Assembly: GCA_900557435.1 (NCBI GenBank) | Contig: USSH01000003.1 | Coordinates: forward strand, 1 to 24,860 | Length of the DNA: 24,860 bases | Source: an uncultured Coprococcus sp. | GTDB lineage: Bacteria; Bacillota; Clostridia; Lachnospirales; Lachnospiraceae | Direction: 5' to 3' | In this document: in pieces, positions 15,905 through 24,860 of the stretch | Layout: each line of letters opens with the position of its first letter | Position numbering within the stretch: the first letter of the stretch is position 1 | The notes under the pieces: generated by a model | Seen by the model: the letters and a program-made list of their open reading frames with translations, nothing else | What the model was told of the DNA's origin: nothing | Databases searched by the model: none | Program-made: the position numbers and the translations under genes

Positions 15905-17035
15905 ATGGGAAACACAGCAGAAGTCGTAGTTATCGGCGGAGGAATCATCGGATGCTCGATCAGTTACTATCTCGCAAAGAGAGGAGTCAGCGTCATATGC
16001 CTTGAGGGTTCAGATCATTTTGGAAATGGCGGTTCGAGCCGAAATGGAGGCGGTGTCCGTCAGTCGGGAAGAGATCCGAGAGAGCTTCCTCTTGTAATGT
16101 ATGGAATAAAGAATTTCTGGCCTACACTTTCAGAGGAGCTGGAGGTCGACTGTGAATATCATCAGGATGGAAACCTGAGACTTGGAAAGACAGAGAAGCA
16201 CAGACAGATCCTGGAAGGGCTTACAGAGAGAGCCGTGAAGGTAGGTCTGGATGTGAGGATGATAGATGGCGATGAGGTAAGGCGTATCAATCCATATCTG
16301 TCAGATGAGGTCACATGTGCGAGCTGGTGTCCTACAGACGGTCATGCCAACCCGCTCACAACGACACTTGGATACTACAAGACAGCCAGAAAGCTGGGAG
16401 TGCATTTCATCTCCGGTGAAAAGGTAGTGGAGCTCCGTAAGATAAAGGGAAAGCTGCGCCAGGTTATCTGTGAGTCCGGCGACGTGTATGAGGGCGAGAC
16501 AGTCGTGCTTGCAGCGGGATACGAATCTCGAAAGATCGCTGGAACGGTCGGCATAGATATTCCGATGCAGCTTGCCATGCTGGAGGCTCTTGTAACGGAG
16601 GCTGAACCGCCTATGTTTGATCAGATGCTTGGAACAGCCGAGGCAGATTTCTATGGCCATCAGACAAAGCACGGCTCATTTGTATTTGGCGGATCATCGG
16701 GACTTGAGGGATTCACTAAGGACAACGGAACCCCAATATGTTATAGTAAAACTGCACCGTGTATCTGCCGAGGAATCATGAAGTATTTCCCTGATCTGGC
16801 AAATGCCAAGATCGTCAGAACCTGGGCAGGCTGGATGGACAAATGTGCAGACGGTGTGCCGGTGCTTGGAAATGTGAGTGAGGTTCCGGGGCTTGTGCTT
16901 GCCTGCGGATTCACAGGACACGGATTCGGAATCGCCCCAGCGGTTGGAGATCAGCTTGCCGAGCTCATAACAACAGGAAATACAACGGTGGATATACATC
17001 CGCTGCGCTACGACAGATTTAAGGCAAAGATATAA
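15905..17035 (+). CDS. DAO-family FAD-dependent oxidoreductase (catalytic subunit)
   Basis: This 376-residue flavoenzyme belongs to the D-amino-acid-oxidase/glycine-oxidase superfamily and resembles HcnC, LhpB and opine oxidase subunit B. It starts with the FAD dinucleotide fold VVVIGGGIIGCSISYYL (GGGIIG at 11-16, acidic Glu34), has the ...NGGSSRNGGGVRQ segment where the isoalloxazine binds, and ends with GLVLACGFTGHGFGIAPA, the conserved C-terminal FAD motif. It should oxidise a secondary or primary amine (amino acid, opine, N-methyl or cyclic amino acid) to an imine and pass electrons to the partner subunits. The frame is open 30 nt further upstream, but ATG 15905 with AAGGAGGG at 15890-15897 is the clear start. 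Confidence 0.88.
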   Translation: MGNTAEVVVIGGGIIGCSISYYLAKRGVSVICLEGSDHFGNGGSSRNGGGVRQSGRDPRELPLVMYGIKNFWPTLSEELEVDCEYHQDGNLRLGKTEKHRQILEGLTERAVKVGLDVRMIDGDEVRRINPYLSDEVTCASWCPTDGHANPLTTTLGYYKTARKLGVHFISGEKVVELRKIKGKLRQVICESGDVYEGETVVLAAGYESRKIAGTVGIDIPMQLAMLEALVTEAEPPMFDQMLGTAEADFYGHQTKHGSFVFGGSSGLEGFTKDNGTPICYSKTAPCICRGIMKYFPDLANAKIVRTWAGWMDKCADGVPVLGNVSEVPGLVLACGFTGHGFGIAPAVGDQLAELITTGNTTVDIHPLRYDRFKAKI

Positions 17036-17056
17036 TTATTTTCATAAGGAGATTGT

Positions 17057-17902
17057 ATGATCTGGAAGAAGGACAGACTGCGTCCGACGCAGCCGTATTT
17101 TGTACTTGACTCAAAAAATTTCAAACAGGAAGTGTATCTTCAGCAGGGCATATCACACTTCTACACATTTGAGGTGGATGAGCCACAGTCGCTTAATGCG
17201 GTGCCGGATGCCTGCATAGATCTGTTCTTTGAGTACACGGAGCACGGTCTTGAGGCGTATGCCTGTGGAACTGTGCTGAGATTCCAGAGCCACGACTGGA
17301 AGGGAAAGAGAGAGGTGTTCGGCGTGAGGTTCATGCCTGGAATGCAGCCGGACATCATAAGTGTGAAGATGAAAGAACTGGTCGGAAGGCGCGTTCCCCT
17401 GCAGGATATAGTACTCGACGATGAACTCATTCCATTGATGGCGGAGCAGAATGATTTTTATCAGAGGATAAGAGTTTTTCTGCAGAGATATACGATGGTG
17501 ATGAACCAGCGGAAGACCTCTGCCGAGAAAGAGGAGCTGGTGTGGTCTGTCAAGCGAATGGTATATGAGAGTGACGGCAAAGTCCGCATAGCGGAGATGA
17601 GCGAGCGCACAGGATATTCGGAGAGATATATCAACAAGGTGTTTATCGAAGAGATGGGATTTTCACCAAAGGTATTCTGTAAGATCATACAGTTTCAGAG
17701 GGCGTTGGAGTTCCTCAACTATGGGGCACCAGATAAGATGACGGATGCGGCGGTGTACCTCGGATACTACGATCAGCCTCAGTTTATCAAGGATTTCAAG
17801 GCATATTGTGGTGTCACACCGACGCAGTATCTGAAGCTCCTTGAGCAGCATACATACACACAGAATATTTGCGAGACAACGCTTTTAAAATCAGAAGACT
17901 AG
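17057..17902 (+). CDS. AraC-family regulator with DUF6597-like N-terminus
   Basis: This 281-residue regulator has an N-terminal DUF6597-like domain (about 10-140, including ACIDLFFEY and the FGVRFMPGM region) and a C-terminal AraC double helix-turn-helix (about 165-265, with IAEMSERTGYSERYINKVF and GYYDQPQFIKDFKAYCGVTPTQYL). It lies 21 nt after the DAO subunit with an AAGGAG ribosome binding site and is the last gene of the dehydrogenase operon before a terminator, so it is the natural candidate activator of this operon and of the adjacent enzyme/permease unit. Its stop codon forms the first bases of the second TAGTTCCGATTT box. Confidence 0.88.
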   Translation: MIWKKDRLRPTQPYFVLDSKNFKQEVYLQQGISHFYTFEVDEPQSLNAVPDACIDLFFEYTEHGLEAYACGTVLRFQSHDWKGKREVFGVRFMPGMQPDIISVKMKELVGRRVPLQDIVLDDELIPLMAEQNDFYQRIRVFLQRYTMVMNQRKTSAEKEELVWSVKRMVYESDGKVRIAEMSERTGYSERYINKVFIEEMGFSPKVFCKIIQFQRALEFLNYGAPDKMTDAAVYLGYYDQPQFIKDFKAYCGVTPTQYLKLLEQHTYTQNICETTLLKSED

Positions 17903-17922
17903 TTCCGATTTATACAAGTTTA
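17900..17922 (+). promoter_or_regulatory. Second copy of the TAGTTCCGATTT box
   Basis: TAGTTCCGATTTATACAA (17900-17917) matches 13445-13462 at 17 of 18 positions. CCGATT (17905-17910) and AATCGG (17922-17927) make it an inverted repeat here too. About 58 bp after the box start, a segment of about 18 bp entering the terminator also matches the first copy (offset 60 bp there). A shared regulator or duplicated leader is likely. Confidence 0.45.
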
Positions 17923-17962
17923 ATCGGAGTAAAAATAGTAATCTAATATCCAAAGAAAGACG

Positions 17963-17998
17963 AAGACGTCTTGACCGTGAGGTCAAGGCGTCTTTTTT
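17963..17998 (+). terminator. Rho-independent terminator of the dehydrogenase operon
   Basis: AAGACGTCTTGACC (17963-17976) pairs with GGTCAAGGCGTCTT (17981-17994) around a GTGA tetraloop with one G-T pair, followed by six Ts (17993-17998). This is a strong terminator closing the operon that ends with the AraC gene. Confidence 0.88.
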
Positions 17999-18039
17999 CG
18001 TTGTTAACGGACGATAAGCCAGAAATCATGAATGTGGAT

Positions 18040-18067
18040 TTGGCGGCAGCCTGAATGGATTTATAAA
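18040..18067 (+). promoter_or_regulatory. Promoter of the cyclodeaminase/PII/permease unit
   Basis: TTGGCG (18040-18045, 4/6) and TATAAA (18062-18067, 5/6) are separated by 16 bp and lie between the terminator and the AGGAGGAGA ribosome binding site. Transcription would begin near 18074, giving a leader of about 25 nt. Confidence 0.55.
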
Positions 18068-18097
18068 ATGATCACAAAATAACAGGAGGAGACGAAT

Positions 18098-19231
18098 ATG
18101 AGTTACCCAGAGATTGATTTATTATATTTAAATGAAGACGATATGGTAGCAGCGGGAGTCAAGGACATGGTGGGCTGTGTAGAGGCGATGGAAGAGATGT
18201 TCAAGCTCATGAAGATCGGTGATTACCGTATGGGCGGAGCAAATGGAAACAGCCACGGCTGTATGGTCATGTTCCCTGAGTCGTCTCCATTTCCTGAGAT
18301 GCCGGTGGATGGACCGGACAGAAGATTTATGGCTATGCCTGCATACCTCGGTGGCAAGTTCGATATGGCTGGTATGAAGTGGTACGGTTCAAATGCCGAG
18401 AACAGAAAGAAAGGACTTCCAAGATCAATCCTGACCTTGATCCTGAATGATAAGGACACCGGAGCACCACTGGCGTTCATGTCTGCAAATATACTGTCGG
18501 CGTACAGAACTGGCGCCGTTCCTGGTGTCGGTTTCAAATATTTTGCAAAGGAGAATGCAGAGACCATCGGAATCGTGGGACCTGGAGTTATGAGTAAGAC
18601 GGCTCTGGCAGCAGCCATGGCGGTTAGACCGTCGATCAAGACCGTCAAGGTAAAGGGCAGAGGTAAGGCAAGCCTTGATAGATTTATAGAATATGTGAAA
18701 GATGAGTATCCGGGAGTTGATGTGTATGCTGTTGATTCCATTGAGGAGGCAGTGAGGGATAGTGATATCGTGTCTGTGTCAACATCATCGCCTACAGGTG
18801 ATCCGGAGCTTTACCCATACATAGCAGAGGAGTGGATCAAGCCGGGCGCAGTTATAGAGAGTACGGCGGCACTCAGATTTGACGATGATTTCATCATCAA
18901 CAGGGCACGTACAGTAACCGACAACATCAAGCTGTATGAGGCATGGGAAGAGGAGATGAAACCGGATGCATACAATACCATTCCGATCCCGGCAGTCAGA
19001 GTTGAGGATCTGATCGCCCAGGGCAAGATGAAGACGGAGCAGATAGATGATCTGGGAGATGTGCTTCTTGGCAACATACCTGTTCACCGCTCGGAGGATG
19101 AGATAGTTGTCTACTCAGTAGGCGGAATGCCTGTTGAAGATATCGCATGGGGAACCATGGTATACAGAAATGCACTTGAGAAGGGCATCGGCAAGAAGCT
19201 GAATCTGTGGGAGACACCACAGATGGTATAA
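18098..19231 (+). CDS. Ornithine cyclodeaminase/mu-crystallin family protein (tyramine oxidase subunit B-like)
   Basis: This 377-residue NAD(P)-dependent enzyme belongs to the ornithine cyclodeaminase/mu-crystallin superfamily. It shows the substrate-binding lysine region GMKWYGSN (92-99, Lys94), the conserved SAYRTGA (134-140) and the Rossmann motif GIVGPGVMS (158-166). Family members reduce cyclic imines or deaminate amino acids. The closest database name I associate with this sequence type is tyramine oxidase subunit B, which I cite without proof of function. Beside a DAO-type dehydrogenase it could act on the imine or amino acid that enzyme releases, as OCD does in Agrobacterium opine loci or Delta1-pyrroline-2-carboxylate reductase does in hydroxyproline loci. 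ATG 18098 has AGGAGGAGA upstream. Confidence 0.85.
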   Translation: MSYPEIDLLYLNEDDMVAAGVKDMVGCVEAMEEMFKLMKIGDYRMGGANGNSHGCMVMFPESSPFPEMPVDGPDRRFMAMPAYLGGKFDMAGMKWYGSNAENRKKGLPRSILTLILNDKDTGAPLAFMSANILSAYRTGAVPGVGFKYFAKENAETIGIVGPGVMSKTALAAAMAVRPSIKTVKVKGRGKASLDRFIEYVKDEYPGVDVYAVDSIEEAVRDSDIVSVSTSSPTGDPELYPYIAEEWIKPGAVIESTAALRFDDDFIINRARTVTDNIKLYEAWEEEMKPDAYNTIPIPAVRVEDLIAQGKMKTEQIDDLGDVLLGNIPVHRSEDEIVVYSVGGMPVEDIAWGTMVYRNALEKGIGKKLNLWETPQMV

Positions 19232-19332
19232 ACACAAACAAGATAGCTGTAGGGCATGGATAAGATAGATTTCCAATGCAGTCAGTTGAAAAGAAAGGCT
19301 GACAAATGTTTTAAAACAGGAGGATGATTCGT

Positions 19333-19680
19333 ATGGGATTTTCTAAGATTGAAGTTATAACGGCAATGAATAAGATACAGGATCTCAAAGCTGCGCTCAG
19401 CAAGGTGGGTGTCAGCGGAATAACGGTTACACAGGTTATAGGCTGCGGAGTTGAGAAGGGAACTCTGGAATTTGAGGTCGAGGAAAACAAGGTGATGGAG
19501 CTTCTGCCAAAGCAGATGATCATGATACTCATTGAGGACGAGAGAGTGGATGAGATCGTGGAGCTTATCAAGAAGGAACTCTACACAGGACATATCGGCG
19601 ACGGAAAGATCATTATATCACCGGTCACAAATATCATAAGAGTGCGGACTGGTGAGGAGGGCGGAGACGCCCTGAAGTAG
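19333..19680 (+). CDS. Divergent PII-family signalling protein
   Basis: This 115-residue protein is a PII (GlnB/GlnK superfamily) member. It keeps the ferredoxin-like core (KIEVITAMNKIQDLKAALSKVGVSGITVTQV), the ATP-binding B-loop TGHIGDGKIII (85-95) and the C-loop RVRTGEEG (103-110). The T-loop (about 37-55) has the normal length but lacks the YRGAEY region with the uridylylated Tyr51, being rich in Glu and Val instead. It therefore probably senses nucleotides without uridylylation. Between an amino-acid-metabolising enzyme and a permease it may gate that permease, as GlnK gates AmtB. ATG 19333 is preferred to ATG 19324 because AGGAGG (19318-19323) directly abuts the latter. Confidence 0.87.
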   Translation: MGFSKIEVITAMNKIQDLKAALSKVGVSGITVTQVIGCGVEKGTLEFEVEENKVMELLPKQMIMILIEDERVDEIVELIKKELYTGHIGDGKIIISPVTNIIRVRTGEEGGDALK

Positions 19681-19775
19681 GCGGATATGATATGTGCGCA
19701 GGGCATAAAGTGATGGTTGGCGGCATTTCACACAGATACCGCGCGAAGTGATTTTTATGTATCTGCTCGATGAAA

Positions 19776-19792
19776 CAGCCCATGATGGGCTG
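19776..19792. repeat. 17-nt palindrome before the permease gene
   Basis: CAGCCCAT and ATGGGCTG flank a single G (19776-19792), about 26 nt before the permease start. No T-run follows, so it is not a terminator. It may be an operator, an mRNA processing or stability hairpin, or a translational control element. Otherwise the 137-nt gap 19681-19817 shows nothing recognisable. Confidence 0.5.
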
Positions 19793-19817
19793 ATGATACA
19801 GGACAGGAGATGATGAT

Positions 19818-21269
19818 ATGAATGAAAAGAAACTGGGACTGCCGAGTGTCATATCCACTGCAGTCGGATTGATAGTCGCGACGAGCTGCCTTATGTCTCT
19901 GGGACAGGGGGCAGGAGCTATTGGAACGGGATTCATCGTGCCGATGATCCTTGCCTGTGCCATCAATATATGTACAGCGTTTTCTCTGGCTGAACTGAAT
20001 GCGGTGATGCCGAATCTCACTGGTGGTTTGGCACAGTATACGCTTGCAGGTATGGGCCCATTTATTACGATAGTTACGATGGTTGGCGGATACATAGTAT
20101 GTCAGTCTGTTGCGGGATCTGTTGAGTGTGCCATGTTTGGAAATGCAATCAACTCAGTATTTCACACCGGGGTTCCGTCAAGTGTGTTCTGTATAATATT
20201 GTTGGTGGTTCTCATAACAGCCAATCTTCTCGGTGTGGATGTATTTGCAAAGATACAGAATGTGGTAGCTTACGGTCTTATCATATCCCTGGTTCTCATG
20301 GGACTCATCGGAATGCTTGGGATTGGAACCGGCGAGGAAGTTCATCAGAAAATGAACACCGCGACATCGTTTTCAGATTGTTTCTCCATGCTTGGACTTG
20401 CATTCTTCTTATTCATAGGAAGTGAATTTGTCATTCCTATAGCCAAAGATGTAAAAAATGCCAGAAGAAACATTCCTCTTGGAATGGTGCTCAGTCTTAT
20501 TATCATCTGCGTGATGCAGATCATAGTTGTGTTTGGCATGGGTCACTATACGGTGTGGAGCGATCTTGCTGCAAGTGAGTCACCTCATATTCTATATGGA
20601 ACGTCTATACTTGGCAGAGTAGGAGCCATCTGGATGATACTTGTATCAATATTTGCTGTTGTAAGCACGGTCAATTCAGCGATCAGCTTCCTGTCATACA
20701 TGTGCGCAGGAATGGCGAAGATCAACCTTATGCCGGAGTTCTTCCTGAAGAGGAACAAGAGAGGTGCATATTATGTGGGAATACTTATGATAGGAATCAT
20801 CATGATAATAGTAAATGCCACAGGTCTTTCCACGAGCGATTCACTTTCATTTATGATACTTGTGGCTATGGTATTCTGGATGGTTTCATATGTCATAGCG
20901 AATATAAATGTATTGATATTCAGAAAGAAGATGCCGAAGGTGCCGAGAACATTCAAGGTTCCATTTGGCCCGGTGATCCCTATCATAGGAATCCTTGGAA
21001 ATGTGTTTATGATATGGCACATAGACGGAGATCCGGCTGTAAGGAGCAGGATATTCATGATAGACGGAATTATATTTGTCATACTTGCTGTATATTCAGT
21101 GGTATGGTGCAGAACAAAGCTCAAGAGAAAGCTGTTCGCACCGATACCTATACATGAAGTCATGGCGATGGAGAATCCGCTTTACCTTATGGCGAGAAAA
21201 GCTAAAAAAGCTGATAAGAGCAATAGGCTGTACGAGGGTGGCAATGCCGGTAAAACCGACAAGGCGTGA
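19818..21269 (+). CDS. APC-family amino acid/amine permease
   Basis: This 483-residue integral membrane protein has about 12 hydrophobic segments and the APC-superfamily N-terminus (LGLPSVISTAVGLIVATSCLMSLGQGAG, with unwound-helix glycines) and AELNAVMPNLTGGLAQYT, which corresponds to the AEL..P..GG.Y motif. The likely role is uptake, by H+ symport or antiport, of an amino acid or amine that feeds the neighbouring oxidative enzymes. The ligand cannot be inferred. ATG 19818 has CAGGAGATG just upstream. The cytoplasmic C-terminus (from about residue 430) is basic and hydrophilic and could contact the PII protein. The stop codon lies in a partial copy of the 75-bp repeat that follows. Confidence 0.9.
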   Translation: MNEKKLGLPSVISTAVGLIVATSCLMSLGQGAGAIGTGFIVPMILACAINICTAFSLAELNAVMPNLTGGLAQYTLAGMGPFITIVTMVGGYIVCQSVAGSVECAMFGNAINSVFHTGVPSSVFCIILLVVLITANLLGVDVFAKIQNVVAYGLIISLVLMGLIGMLGIGTGEEVHQKMNTATSFSDCFSMLGLAFFLFIGSEFVIPIAKDVKNARRNIPLGMVLSLIIICVMQIIVVFGMGHYTVWSDLAASESPHILYGTSILGRVGAIWMILVSIFAVVSTVNSAISFLSYMCAGMAKINLMPEFFLKRNKRGAYYVGILMIGIIMIIVNATGLSTSDSLSFMILVAMVFWMVSYVIANINVLIFRKKMPKVPRTFKVPFGPVIPIIGILGNVFMIWHIDGDPAVRSRIFMIDGIIFVILAVYSVVWCRTKLKRKLFAPIPIHEVMAMENPLYLMARKAKKADKSNRLYEGGNAGKTDKA

Positions 21270-21275
21270 AAACCA

Positions 21276-21480
21276 ATGCTATCAATAGTTTTGCCTAATA
21301 GTATTTTCCTAATTGTATTTAAAAAGGTGGCATTGACAGCGTGAACAACAATGCTATCAATAGCTTTACCCAATAGTTTTTCCCTAATTGTAGTTAAAAA
21401 GGTGGCATTGACAGTGTGAACAACAATGTTATCAATAGCTTTACCCAATAGTTTTTTCCTAATTGTAGTTAAAATGGCGG
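21276..21480. repeat. 75-bp tandem repeat, 2.7 copies
   Basis: Units begin at 21276, 21351 and 21426 (each ATG[C/T]TATCAATAG) with an exact 75-bp period and few substitutions; the third is incomplete. A degenerate partial unit overlaps the 3' end of the permease gene (GGTGGCAATG near 21239 and GCGTGAAAACCA at 21264-21275), so the array probably grew out of that gene end. Junctions contain TTGACA-N16-TATCAA (TTGACA at 21333 and 21408), which resembles a forward promoter. The 75-bp period keeps a minus-strand frame open as 25-residue repeats (about 21182-21448, TTG start), but that frame overlaps the permease and lacks a good start, so I do not call it a gene. Confidence 0.85.
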
Positions 21481-21519
21481 TAAGAACACAAAATTATCCT
21501 CAAAATACAATTTTGAATC

Positions 21520-21554
21520 AAAAAAGGACAAAGTTTTGAAGCTTTGTCCTTTTT
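21520..21554. terminator. Bidirectional terminator
   Basis: AAAAAGGACAAAG (21521-21533) pairs with CTTTGTCCTTTTT (21542-21554) around an 8-nt loop. The A-run on the left and T-run on the right make it an intrinsic terminator on both strands. It would stop the permease transcript on the plus strand and the beta-galactosidase transcript on the minus strand, the latter after passing the 15/16-mer array. Confidence 0.88.
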
Positions 21555-21624
21555 CATGAGAAAAATTAACTTTAGTGATAATTTTATACTTTTATTAGAA
21601 TATAAGACTGAATATGGAAAAACA

Positions 21625-21893
21625 CAGTGTTACAAAAACAGATGTTACATAAATGCGATGTTATATAAACACATGTTACATAAATGCAATGTAACATAAA
21701 TGCAGTGTAACACAAACACAAGTAATACAAACACAAGTAACACAAACACAATGTAACATAAGCGCATGTAACACAAACACGTGTTACATAAATGCGATGT
21801 TATATAAACACATATTACATAAACACATGTTACATAAATGCAATGTAACACAAACACAAGCAACACAAACACATGTAACGCAAAACACTGCAT
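21625..21893. repeat. Degenerate 15/16-bp minisatellite array
   Basis: About 17 diverged units of the type ACAYAAAYRCRATGTW follow each other (for example ACATAAATGCAATGTA, ACACAAACACAAGTA, ACATAAACACATGTT). Neighbouring units ending TGTTACAT and starting ATGTAACA pair, so the region can fold into several hairpins such as TGTTACAT-N7-ATGTAACA. It contains no convincing gene: a minus-strand frame of 90 codons (21645-21917) is an artefact of the 15-bp units, rich in Val, Leu, Tyr and Cys. It lies in the 3' untranslated region expected for the beta-galactosidase. Confidence 0.75.
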
Positions 21894-21938
21894 GAAAGCC
21901 GTAACGCGTATAATCATGTATTCCTCATGCTGCAGCTA

Positions 21939-24860
<2,922 letters not shown>

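Noticed and set aside
21182..21448. Minus-strand gene with 25-residue repeats
   Set aside because: It overlaps the permease 3' end, starts at TTG without a ribosome binding site, and its openness follows from the 75-bp period.
21276..21893. CRISPR array
   Set aside because: Repeats are contiguous without unique spacers, the 15/16-mers are degenerate and no cas gene is present.
21645..21917. Minus-strand hydrophobic small protein
   Set aside because: The composition is dictated by the minisatellite; there is no ribosome binding site and no recognisable fold.

Overview
The window looks like chromosomal DNA from a gut anaerobe of the Firmicutes, most probably a Lachnospiraceae member close to Coprococcus. 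That placement is an inference from AGA/ATA-rich codon use, strong AAAGGAGG-type ribosome binding sites, and gene families such as the MptD/TIGR02185 ECF S component, the AraC-type regulator with a DUF6597-like N-terminus and the DUF4143 ATPase. No rRNA, tRNA, CRISPR array or intact transposase is visible.

Left block (1-8352). Three back-to-back hairpins that look like the remnant of a mobile element precede an AraC-type regulator and a tightly packed transporter operon. The operon holds two exporter-fold ABC half-transporters (a likely heterodimer) followed by a complete ECF module: S component, T component and a double-ATPase. Junctions overlap or are very short (16-nt overlap, TAATG, ATGA). 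A palindrome GTTAGTT-AG-AACTAAC sits at the predicted transcription start of the regulator. A TetR gene with its own promoter and palindromic operator follows.

Middle block (8353-12137). This is a loose accessory stretch: a GNAT acetyltransferase whose 3' end carries a 27-bp direct duplication around GC-rich hairpins, an orphan AAA ATPase (DUF4143 type) preceded by four AAAGTTGCA boxes spaced 32-33 bp, a stand-alone trpF, and a broken GT2 glycosyltransferase.

Right-centre block (12138-21269). This is the most interesting system. An Fe-type alcohol dehydrogenase is followed by a four-gene flavoprotein/iron-sulfur dehydrogenase resembling HcnABC, LhpBEF or opine oxidases, then an AraC regulator. 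Next comes an ornithine cyclodeaminase/mu-crystallin family enzyme (the family annotated as tyramine oxidase subunit B), a divergent PII signalling protein and an APC amino-acid/amine permease. I infer a pathway for uptake and oxidative breakdown of an amino acid, opine or amine, with PII possibly gating the permease. Similar segments of about 110 bp (shared TAGTTCCGATTTWTACAA box plus terminator) precede both halves of the cluster.

Right block (21270-24860). Tandem repeats are dense here: 2.7 copies of a 75-bp repeat after the permease, a bidirectional terminator, and an array of about 270 bp of degenerate 15/16-mers. On the minus strand lies a very long GH2 (LacZ-type) beta-galactosidase that runs off the right edge. 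Its catalytic residues are intact, but it carries several low-complexity insertions, two of them made of in-frame 18-bp and 36-bp tandem repeats, and one Cys-rich insertion.
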